Shown: in pieces, positions 57,784 to 64,000 of the stretch | Position numbering within the stretch: the first letter of the stretch is position 1 | How the letters are laid out: each line of letters opens with the position of its first letter | From: Streptomyces sp. S.PB5 | Lineage (GTDB): Bacteria > Actinomycetota > Actinomycetes > Streptomycetales > Streptomycetaceae | DNA: 64,000 bases | Direction of reading: 5' to 3' | Assembly (NCBI RefSeq): GCF_030403745.1 | Contig: NZ_JAQMWP010000010.1 | Location: forward strand, 186,001 to 250,000 | Notes under the pieces: generated by a model | Told to the model about the DNA's origin: nothing | Databases searched by the model: none | Seen by the model: only the letters and a program-made list of their open reading frames with translations | Program-made: the position numbers and the translations under genes

Positions 57784-60252
57784 ATGTCTCAGCTCCGCGC
57801 ACCGGCGGCACGCGCAGACCGCCGCGAAGGCGGCCGGCACGGAAAGCCCGCCGCCCGGCCCGTACCCGCGCTGCCCGAGACCCACATACGGCCCCAACTG
57901 CTGCGGCTCGCCGTGCTGCCGCCCATCGCGGTCGCCCTCGCCGCCTCGGCAGCCGTCCTCTTCACGATCCGCTCCACCGGAGCCCGCCCCGGACTCATCC
58001 TTGGAGGAGTCCTCGCGGGCGCCGTCTCGGTGGCGCTCGCCGGCATCCTCATCGCCGCCGTCGCCGCGGACCGCGCCGCCAAGGCGGTGAGCGACCGCAT
58101 CGGCGCACTGCGGCGCGGCAGCGCACGTGGCGAGGCCGAACTGCGCGCGCTCGTCGAGGCCTTGCGGCGCGGCGAGGGAGCGCCCCAGCGCAAGCCGCGC
58201 GGCGGGCCCCCGGACAACGCCGACGACTTCGAGCTGCTCGCCGCCGACCTGGCCCGGGCGCACGACGGCGCCGTCACCGCGGTCGTGGCGGCCGCCCAGC
58301 TGTCCAGCCAGGCGGGCAGTGAACAGAAACTGGAGGTCTTCCTCAACCTCGCCCGGCGGCTGCAGTCGCTGGTGCACCGCGAGATCTCCATCCTCGACGA
58401 GCTGGAGAACGAGATCGAGGACCCCGACCTGCTCAAGGGGCTCTTCCATGTCGACCACCTCGCCACCCGTATCCGGCGCCACGCCGAGAACCTCGCCGTG
58501 CTCGGCGGGGCCGTCTCACGCCGCCAGTGGAGCCACCCGGTCTCCATGACCGAGGTGCTGCGCTCGGCCATCGCCGAGGTCGAGCAGTACTCCCGGGTCA
58601 AGCTCGTGCCGCCCATCGACGGCACCCTGCGCGGACACGCCGTGGCCGATGTCATCCATCTGCTCGCCGAACTCGTCGAGAACGCCACGGTGTTCTCCGC
58701 CCCGCACACCCAGGTCCTGCTGCGCGCCAACCTCGTCACCTCCGGGCTCGCCGTCGAGGTCGAGGACCGCGGCCTCGGCATGCCGGTCGGCGAGCAGAAC
58801 AAGATGAACGCGCTGCTCGCCGACCCCGACCAGGTCAATGTGGCGAGCCTGCTCGCGGACGGACGGATCGGACTGTTCGTGGTCTCGCAGCTCGCCCGGC
58901 GGCACGGCATCAACGTCCGGCTGCAGACCAACATCTACGGCGGTGTGCAGGCCGTACTCGTCGTGCCGCAGGGGCTGTTGGGCGCGGATCCCGACATGCC
59001 CGGCGCCGTACCGCGGGTGCCGTCGCCGTCGCCGTCGCAGCCGCCGACCCCGGCACCCCCGGCAGGGGCGCCGCAGGGCTCGGCGGGGACGACCGGGGTT
59101 CCCGTGGCGCCGCAGCAGTATCAGGGAGCGGGAACCGGAAGAGGGGGCGCGGACCCGAGGACCGGGGCGGGGGCCGGCGGCCCTGCCGGATCCGTGTCCG
59201 ACACCGGGGCCCAGCGCGTCGTACCCTTCGCCTCGCCCCGTCGGCAGCAGCCGGACGCCCCACGGGCGGCGGCGCCGGGGCGGGACGCCTCGGGTGCGGT
59301 ACCGCTGCCCGTGCGCGGCACCCACCAGGAGCGGCCCAACCCGGCGGAGGCCGTGCCCGGCATCCGGCCCGACGACCGGCCGCTCGTCGTGGAGAGCACC
59401 TCGCTGCCGCCCACCCCGCGCACCGGCACCGTCCGCGGCACCATGGGCAAGCCCCAACTGCCCCGCCGCCGCGCCCAGGAGCACATCGCCCCCCAACTCC
59501 GCGACGGCCCGGCGGCACCGCGCCCCGAGACCGAGTACCTCGCCGGGCACGACCCGGGTCTGATGGCCGCCTTCCAGCGGGGCATCGGCCTCGCCGAGGC
59601 GCAGCAGCACATGGAGGCGGAGGAGACGGAGTCGACCTCGCGTATGGACGCGGGGTATCTGGACGCCGGGCGCATGGGCGGCGGGCACATGGATGCCGGG
59701 CACGTGGACGCGGGGCGCATGGGCGGCGGGCACATGGATGTCGGGCCCATGGGCGGCGGCCACACGGACGTCGGCCCCATGGATACCCTGGGCCCCGCCC
59801 CGACCACCATGGGCGGTACGCACATGGGCTCGGCCCACACAGGCGTCACGCAATCGGACGGAACCCGCTCGGACACGGCCCCCTTGGACACGGCCCACGC
59901 GGGCACGGCCCACTCGGGCACGGCCCACTCCGGGATCGGGCGCCCGGCGCCGACGCGCCCGGGGCCGGCGTACCCGGACTCACCCGCCACGGAGCCCGCC
60001 CGTACGGGGGAGTCCGCCCGCACAGGGGCCGCCCACACCGACCTCCCGCAGCCCGCACCCGCGCCCCTGGACCTCACCCACCAGGACGCCCCCCACCGGG
60101 ACGCCTCCCTCCGAGACCGGTCGCCGAACGACGTCCCCGCCATGGAGCCCGGCCGGATAGCCGACGTGCGCGGCGCGCGGGACGGCATGTCCGCGGTCCG
60201 GCCCGATCACACCACCCCCACCCGGCACGACGGGAGCGCAACCGCCGGATGA
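57784..60252 (+). CDS. cvnA: Conservon protein CvnA (sensor-kinase-like ATPase)
   Basis: 822 aa from ATG 57784 with GAGG upstream; GTG 57634, coupled to the leader mini-ORF, is an alternative, but codon bias weakens before 57784. Two membrane segments lie between about 46 and 105. Then a helical region (EQKLEVFLNLARRLQSLVHREI) and a HATPase_c domain: Asn300 in ELVENATVFS, VEDRGLGMPVGEQN and GRIGLFVVSQLARRHG. No standard phospho-His box, as in other conservons. The C-terminal half is a long Pro/Gly/Ala region containing pentapeptide repeats. Forms a membrane complex with CvnB-D at the head of a four-gene operon. Confidence 0.88.
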   Translation: MSQLRAPAARADRREGGRHGKPAARPVPALPETHIRPQLLRLAVLPPIAVALAASAAVLFTIRSTGARPGLILGGVLAGAVSVALAGILIAAVAADRAAKAVSDRIGALRRGSARGEAELRALVEALRRGEGAPQRKPRGGPPDNADDFELLAADLARAHDGAVTAVVAAAQLSSQAGSEQKLEVFLNLARRLQSLVHREISILDELENEIEDPDLLKGLFHVDHLATRIRRHAENLAVLGGAVSRRQWSHPVSMTEVLRSAIAEVEQYSRVKLVPPIDGTLRGHAVADVIHLLAELVENATVFSAPHTQVLLRANLVTSGLAVEVEDRGLGMPVGEQNKMNALLADPDQVNVASLLADGRIGLFVVSQLARRHGINVRLQTNIYGGVQAVLVVPQGLLGADPDMPGAVPRVPSPSPSQPPTPAPPAGAPQGSAGTTGVPVAPQQYQGAGTGRGGADPRTGAGAGGPAGSVSDTGAQRVVPFASPRRQQPDAPRAAAPGRDASGAVPLPVRGTHQERPNPAEAVPGIRPDDRPLVVESTSLPPTPRTGTVRGTMGKPQLPRRRAQEHIAPQLRDGPAAPRPETEYLAGHDPGLMAAFQRGIGLAEAQQHMEAEETESTSRMDAGYLDAGRMGGGHMDAGHVDAGRMGGGHMDVGPMGGGHTDVGPMDTLGPAPTTMGGTHMGSAHTGVTQSDGTRSDTAPLDTAHAGTAHSGTAHSGIGRPAPTRPGPAYPDSPATEPARTGESARTGAAHTDLPQPAPAPLDLTHQDAPHRDASLRDRSPNDVPAMEPGRIADVRGARDGMSAVRPDHTTPTRHDGSATAG
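59644..59778 (+). repeat. 15-bp coding repeats giving Met/His/Asp/Gly pentapeptides in CvnA
   Basis: Nine consecutive pentapeptides alternate between xDxGx and MGGGH (e.g. MDAGY, LDAGR, MGGGH, MDAGH, VDAGR, MGGGH, MDVGP, MGGGH, TDVGP). A second, looser TAHxG repeat follows at about 59890-59940. They are in the C-terminal tail and absent from the ATPase core. Confidence 0.85.
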
Positions 60253-60320
60253 CCACCCCCGTTTCCACCCCACCCCCCAGCGCTCCCGCAGACCTTCGTA
60301 CCTCAAGGAGTCGATCCACC

Positions 60321-60755
60321 ATGGCGAGCGAAGCGCCGACCGGCCATGTATCCGATCTCGACTGGCTGATGAGCGGCCTCGTGCAGCGCGTACCGCACAC
60401 CACCAGCGCGGTCCTCCTCTCCTGCGACGGCCTCGTGAAGTCGGTCCACGGACTCGACACCGACAGTGCCGACCACATGGCCGCCCTGGCCTCAGGGCTG
60501 TACTCCCTCGGCCGCAGCGCCGGAGTCCGCTTCGGTGACGGCGGAGACGTCCGCCAGGTCGTCGTCGAACTGGACTCGACCCTGCTGTTCGTGACCACCG
60601 CCGGCTCCGGCACCTGTCTCGCCGTCCTCGCCGGCCGTGAGGCCGACGCGGCGGTCCTCGGTTACGAGATGGCGATGCTGGTCAAGAGCGTCCGCCCCTA
60701 TCTGGTCACAGCGCCCCGGCAGCACGCAGGCGAACCCACGGCGATGAGGCCTTGA
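60321..60755 (+). CDS. cvnB: Conservon protein CvnB (roadblock/LC7 domain)
   Basis: 144 aa. ATG 60321 was chosen because AAGGAG precedes it and the upstream in-frame stretch from ATG 60249, though overlapping the cvnA stop (ATGA), has poor G/C third-position bias. Roadblock/LC7 fold: LDWLMSGLVQRVPHTTSAVLLSCDG, MAALASGLYSLGRS, VVVELDSTLLFVTTAG and EMAMLVKSVRPYL. In conservons it partners the GTPase CvnD and the membrane protein CvnA. Its TGA lies three bases before the cvnC GTG. Confidence 0.92.
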   Translation: MASEAPTGHVSDLDWLMSGLVQRVPHTTSAVLLSCDGLVKSVHGLDTDSADHMAALASGLYSLGRSAGVRFGDGGDVRQVVVELDSTLLFVTTAGSGTCLAVLAGREADAAVLGYEMAMLVKSVRPYLVTAPRQHAGEPTAMRP

Positions 60756-60757
60756 GC

Positions 60758-61129
60758 GTGGCCATGGCCGGCGACGGGCCCTGGCTCGACGACGCGGCCG
60801 GACGCCTGGTGCGCCCCTTCACGGTCAGCAACGGCCGCACCCGGCCCACCATCGCCCTCGACCTCCTGTCGCAGGTGATGGTCACCGGAGCCACCCCCCT
60901 CGGCTACCTCGGCCCCGAGCACACGCAGGCACTCGACCTGTGCCGCGCGCCCGTCTCGGTCGCCGAGGTCGCCGCCCATCTGAAGCTGCCGGCGGCCGTC
61001 ACCAAGGTGCTGCTGTCGGACCTCGTCGACTGCGGGGCGCTCACCACCAAGCCCCCCGAGTTCACCCACAACCCGACTGACCGGGCCCTTCTGGAGGCAG
61101 TGCTCGATGGACTACGACGACAGCTCTGA
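60758..61129 (+). CDS. cvnC: Conservon protein CvnC (DUF742)
   Basis: 123 aa from GTG 60758, eight bases after GAGG; TTG 60752 overlapping the cvnB stop is an alternative. DUF742 marks: RLVRPFTVSNGRTRP at the start and a winged-helix-like part (SVAEVAAHLKLPAAVTKVLLSDLVDCGALTT). The role in the CvnABCD complex is not defined. It overlaps cvnD by 23 bases. Confidence 0.92.
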   Translation: MAMAGDGPWLDDAAGRLVRPFTVSNGRTRPTIALDLLSQVMVTGATPLGYLGPEHTQALDLCRAPVSVAEVAAHLKLPAAVTKVLLSDLVDCGALTTKPPEFTHNPTDRALLEAVLDGLRRQL

Positions 61130-61706
61130 CCCATTCCCCACCGCACTCAAGATCCTGGTGGCGGGAGGGTTCGGAGTAGGCAAGACGACCTTCGTCGGTG
61201 CGGTCAGCGAGATCGCGCCGCTCAGCACGGAGGAACTGCTCACCACGGTGAGCGCCGCGACCGACAACCTCGACGGAATCGAGAACAAGGTCGAGACCAC
61301 CGTGGCCATGGACTTCGGCCGCATCACCCTCGATCCGGAACATGTGCTCTACCTGTTCGGCACGCCCGGGCAGGAGCGGTTCTGGTTCATGTGGGACGAG
61401 CTGTCCGAGGGTGCGCTCGGCGCGGTCATCCTCGCCGACACCCGCAGACTGGAGGACTGCTTCGCCGCCGTCGACTTCTTCGAGCAGCGCGGCCTCGGCT
61501 TCATCGTCGCGATCAACGAGTTCGACGGTTCGTACCGCTATGACCCGGAGGAGGTCCGCGCCGCCATCGACCTCGCCCCGGAGATCCCCGTCGTCCGCTG
61601 CGACGCCCGGATCTCCAGCTCCGGCGTCCAGACCCTGCTGACCCTCGTACGCCATCTCATCGCGCACGCGCCCGCGCCCGCCCCGAGCCACGGCGCCCAC
61701 ATGTGA
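61107..61706 (+). CDS. cvnD: Conservon protein CvnD (small GTP-binding protein)
   Basis: 199 aa Ras-like GTPase. P-loop GGFGVGKTT at 20-28, switch II region LFGTPGQERFWFM, and base recognition INEFDG in place of NKxD. It would act as the switch of the CvnA-B-C-D membrane complex, in the way G proteins act at receptors. Starts inside cvnC, ends 72 bases before the GAF gene. Confidence 0.94.
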   Translation: MDYDDSSDPFPTALKILVAGGFGVGKTTFVGAVSEIAPLSTEELLTTVSAATDNLDGIENKVETTVAMDFGRITLDPEHVLYLFGTPGQERFWFMWDELSEGALGAVILADTRRLEDCFAAVDFFEQRGLGFIVAINEFDGSYRYDPEEVRAAIDLAPEIPVVRCDARISSSGVQTLLTLVRHLIAHAPAPAPSHGAHM

Positions 61707-61778
61707 TCCCCGTACACACCCTCTACACACCCTGATGGAGCCGCATATGACCCACACCCACAGCGACGGAACCCGCCG

Positions 61779-62354
61779 ATGAGCTACGACCCGGTGCGCC
61801 CCGCCGGTCGTCTGCTGCTGACCCCCGAGGACAAGGAGGCTCCCGCGCGGGCCCGCCGACTGCACGGGCTGGGTCTGGGCGAGCACCCGGAACCGGCCCT
61901 GGACGCGTTCGCGGACCGGCTCGCCGAGCTGACCGGAGCGCCGTACGCCATGGTCAACTTCATCGACGAGAACCGGCAGTTCTTCGCCGGACTGCACACC
62001 CCGGACGTCCGGCCGGTGGTGAGGACCGACGAGACCAAGCCGGAGCTCGGCCGCCATCTGGAGCGCGACCACGGCTTCTGCCCCCATGTGGTGGTCCGCC
62101 GCAAGGCCCTGGTCCTGGAGGACGTCTGCGACTACCCGCGGTTCGCCGGCAATCCGGTCGTCGACGAGTTCGGCATCCGCTCCTATCTGGGCGCACCGCT
62201 GATCGACCGGACGGGGATGGTCCTGGGCACGGTGTGTGTCGTCGACGTCGAGCCGCGGCCCTGGGGGAGGGCCGGGCTGGACACCATCAAGTCGGCCGCG
62301 GCGGAACTCGTCGCCAAGGTGGAGCGGATGGAGGCGGACGGCCTCCCGCTCTGA
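61779..62354 (+). CDS. GAF-domain protein, conservon-linked
   Basis: 191 aa with one GAF domain (about 45-180): LTGAPYAMVNFIDENRQFFAG, FCPHVVVRRKALVLEDV, IRSYLGAPLIDRTGMVLGTVCVVD. The Cys in GFCPHV sits where redox- or tetrapyrrole-binding GAF proteins often have one. GAF genes commonly follow conservons and may encode the signal sensor or output. Same strand, likely same transcript as cvnABCD. Confidence 0.87.
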   Translation: MSYDPVRPAGRLLLTPEDKEAPARARRLHGLGLGEHPEPALDAFADRLAELTGAPYAMVNFIDENRQFFAGLHTPDVRPVVRTDETKPELGRHLERDHGFCPHVVVRRKALVLEDVCDYPRFAGNPVVDEFGIRSYLGAPLIDRTGMVLGTVCVVDVEPRPWGRAGLDTIKSAAAELVAKVERMEADGLPL

Positions 62355-62358
62355 GGCG

Positions 62359-62409
62359 CTGTTCGCCCGGAGGCCCTGTTCGCCCGGAGGCCCTGTTCGC
62401 TCTGAGGCC
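62359..62409. repeat. 17-bp tandem repeat, three copies
   Basis: CTGTTCGCCCGGAGGCC occurs twice exactly and once with two changes (62393-62409, CTGTTCGCTCTGAGGCC), with worn half-copies on each side. It fills the 72-base gap between the convergent GAF and GPP34 genes. Confidence 0.8.
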
Positions 62410-62426
62410 CTCGCCGCTCCGAAGGC

Positions 62427-63035
62427 TCAGACCCCGCCCCGCCAGATGTTGTCGAACGCGGAGTTCTCTACCGCCCGTCGCTGGCGGACGCCCTCCAGTT
62501 CCATCACCGCGTCCCCGACGGCCGCCAGTACGGCCGTGACCGTGTCGTCGGTCAGGTCCTCAAGGGTCTCCGCCCGCTCGTCCTGCAGCCCGGCGGCGGT
62601 GGCCAGCGTGGTGAGGACAGGCTCGGCCGATGCCAGGCGCTCTTCGGCGCGGGTCCGCTCCGGGGAGTCGAGCAGCACCGTGCGCCCGCTGCGCACCGGG
62701 ATACGGCGGCCCCGCTCCCGAGTCGCCAGCCCCTCCGACTCCAGGGCCGAGGAGTACGCCGCGGACAGGCCCTCGCCCCGCCGCCACAGCCAGTCCTCGA
62801 CCGCCTCGTACGGCTCCTGTCGTACGAACGTGGCGGCCGCCTCGTCCAGCAGAGGGTCCCCGGTCTCCGGCGGCGCCCCGGGCACGATGCGGTCGGAGTC
62901 GACGACGAGCGCACCGGCCTCGACGAGGTCCAGCAGCTCGGCACCCGCGAGCGCGAGCGAGACATCGCCCTGCTCGAGCGGGGTGCCGGGCGACGCGGCC
63001 AGCGCCAGTACAGCGAGATCACGTGCGGCGTTCAT
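62427..63035 (-). CDS. GPP34 (Golgi phosphoprotein 3-like) family protein
   Basis: 202 aa from ATG 63035 with GGAG upstream. Mostly helical, with the GPP34 pattern: an AGAELLDLVEAGALVV-type helix, RIVPG strand, TGDPLLDEAAATF, and RTRAEERLASAEP with a late DDTVTAVLAAVGDAVMELEGVRQRR. Bacterial members are thought to bind phosphoinositide-like lipids at membranes; function in streptomycetes is unclear. Divergent from tdh. Confidence 0.83.
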   Translation of the reverse strand: MNAARDLAVLALAASPGTPLEQGDVSLALAGAELLDLVEAGALVVDSDRIVPGAPPETGDPLLDEAAATFVRQEPYEAVEDWLWRRGEGLSAAYSSALESEGLATRERGRRIPVRSGRTVLLDSPERTRAEERLASAEPVLTTLATAAGLQDERAETLEDLTDDTVTAVLAAVGDAVMELEGVRQRRAVENSAFDNIWRGGV

Positions 63036-63268
63036 GTGCGGCTCCCCGTCGGTCCGATGCGTTCCTGCCGATGTCAACGGGCATCCCGGGGCCGGTGTTC
63101 CCGCCGGGCGCGGCAGGCGTGAAGCAGAGCTGCGGCCCGGGTTAAGAAAACCTCGATGGACCTCAGGCGGTGCCGTACGGCAGATTGCTACGCGATCCCA
63201 CCCTCTTCCCGGACGCGGGCCGCCCCGGCATGCCCGCGCACGGGTTCTCACGCACAGGAGCCGTAGCG

Positions 63269-64000
63269 TTGAAGGCGCTGGTCAAGGAGAAGGCGGAGCC
63301 CGGGCTGTGGCTCGCGGACGTTCCGGAGCCCGCCGTCGGTCCCGGCGACGTACTGATCAAGGTGCTGCGCACCGGGATCTGCGGCACCGATCTGCACATC
63401 CGGTCCTGGGACGGCTGGGCGCAGCAGACGATCCGGACGCCGCTGGTGCTCGGGCACGAGTTCGTCGGCGAGGTCGTGGAGACCGGCCGTGACGTCACCG
63501 ACATCGCCGTCGGCGACCGGGTCAGCGGCGAGGGCCACCTCGTCTGCGGCAAGTGCCGCAACTGTCTCGCCGGGCGCCGCCATCTGTGCCGGGCGACCGT
63601 CGGTCTCGGCGTGGGGCGCGACGGGGCCTTCGCCGAGTACGTCGCGCTGCCCGCCGCCAATGTCTGGGTGCACCGCGTCCCCGTCGACCTCGACGTCGCC
63701 GCGATCTTCGACCCGTTCGGCAACGCCGTGCACACCGCGCTGTCGTTCCCGTTGGTCGGCGAGGACGTGCTCATCACCGGCGCCGGGCCGATCGGCCTGA
63801 TGGCGGCCGCGGTCGCCCGCCACGCGGGTGCCCGCAACGTCGTGATCACCGATGTCAGCGAGGAGCGCCTGGAGCTGGCCCGCAAGATCGGTGTCAGCCT
63901 GGCGCTGAATGTGGCGGAGCATCAGATCGCCGACGGGCAGCGGGAGTTGGGGCTGCGGGAGGGCTTCGACATCGGCCTTGAGATGTCCGGCCGCCCCGAG
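63269..64000 (+). CDS. tdh: L-threonine 3-dehydrogenase, N-terminal part (runs off window)
   Basis: 244 codons are visible. TTG 63269 follows AGGAG at nine bases; no ATG or GTG fits. Medium-chain zinc alcohol dehydrogenase: catalytic zinc ligands Cys38, His63 and Glu64 match the numbering of E. coli Tdh. The structural zinc cysteines are in CGKCRNCLAGRRHLC. The Rossmann motif GAGPIGLMAA lies near residue 171. Oxidises L-threonine to 2-amino-3-ketobutyrate. A glycine C-acetyltransferase (kbl) may follow beyond the window. Confidence 0.92.
   Translation, partial: MKALVKEKAEPGLWLADVPEPAVGPGDVLIKVLRTGICGTDLHIRSWDGWAQQTIRTPLVLGHEFVGEVVETGRDVTDIAVGDRVSGEGHLVCGKCRNCLAGRRHLCRATVGLGVGRDGAFAEYVALPAANVWVHRVPVDLDVAAIFDPFGNAVHTALSFPLVGEDVLITGAGPIGLMAAAVARHAGARNVVITDVSEERLELARKIGVSLALNVAEHQIADGQRELGLREGFDIGLEMSGRPE

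Noticed and set aside
56973..58322. + strand frames between the MBL gene and cvnA (e.g. 57360-58322)
   Set aside because: Arg/Pro-rich out-of-frame reads over the terminator, leader and cvnA; no ribosome site.
1..64000. Mobile elements, tRNAs, rRNAs, CRISPR arrays
   Set aside because: No transposase or integrase frame, no cloverleaf with a CCA-type end, and no regularly spaced 25-40 bp repeats were seen by reading; the repeats present are short tandem ones inside or between genes.

Overview
The window is chromosomal DNA of a streptomycete or a very close actinomycete. It is strongly GC-rich with G/C-biased third codon positions, uses many GTG and some TTG starts, and packs genes with ATGA/GTGA overlaps. 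It carries families typical of Streptomyces: a conservon (cvnABCD), a small LPFR-motif protein, a DUF6380-like small protein and an SCO6745-family protein. From memory, the order idi ... galE ... wall-polymer-type genes ... hopanoid genes resembles the S. coelicolor region around SCO6750-SCO6771. No IS element, tRNA, rRNA or CRISPR array was seen.

Left part (1-20 kb), mixed functions. There is a partial secreted protein (-), a pair of secreted peptidases (S15 X-prolyl dipeptidyl peptidase and M14 zinc carboxypeptidase), a D-amino-acid-oxidase-like flavoprotein, a peptidoglycan amidase with a PG-binding domain, an ABC-F ATPase, Tex, a 43-aa LPFR protein, an SCO6745-family protein, a GlxA-type AraC regulator, a DJ-1/PfpI protein, a crotonase lacking the two usual catalytic glutamates, an HdeD-like membrane protein, an RsbW-like ATPase, type-1 IPP isomerase, a CDF cation exporter and GalE.

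Envelope-polymer locus (20.0-27.1 kb). Seven overlapping or tightly packed + strand genes encode a three-part CDP-alcohol phosphotransferase fusion, a LicC/IPCT-like cytidylyltransferase, a glycerol-1-phosphate-dehydrogenase-family enzyme, a second CDP-alcohol phosphotransferase with an altered active-site motif, a GT2 glycosyltransferase and a TagGH-type ABC exporter. It ends at a 17-bp-stem terminator. I infer that it makes and exports a glycosylated polyol-phosphate polymer or phosphoglycolipid, possibly built on sn-glycerol-1-phosphate. This is the best candidate here for an undescribed pathway.

Hopanoid locus (27.2-40.2 kb). A short leader ORF is followed by hpnC, hpnD, a 46-aa coupled ORF, hpnE, a polyprenyl diphosphate synthase, squalene-hopene cyclase, hpnG, hpnH, ispG, dxs and hpnO. 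This gives MEP-pathway input (dxs, ispG, with idi 10 kb away), FPP to squalene, hopene, adenosylhopane, ribosylhopane and aminobacteriohopanetriol. An XRE-cupin regulator with two tandem palindromes in front of it follows, coupled to a 40-aa membrane protein.

Right part (41-64 kb). There is a PtpB-like phosphatase, a GH36 alpha-galactosidase, a LysM/M23 peptidase behind a c-di-AMP (ydaO) riboswitch, a DUF6250-like protein, an SGNH hydrolase and a SIMPL-domain protein. A minus-strand catabolic operon follows: acyl-CoA dehydrogenase, TPP enzyme, Glu/Leu/Phe/Val dehydrogenase and a broken NDP-forming acyl-CoA synthetase, with a TetR gene nearby. Then come a MOSC protein, an MBL-fold hydrolase, a complete conservon cvnABCD plus a GAF protein, a GPP34 protein and the start of threonine 3-dehydrogenase (tdh).
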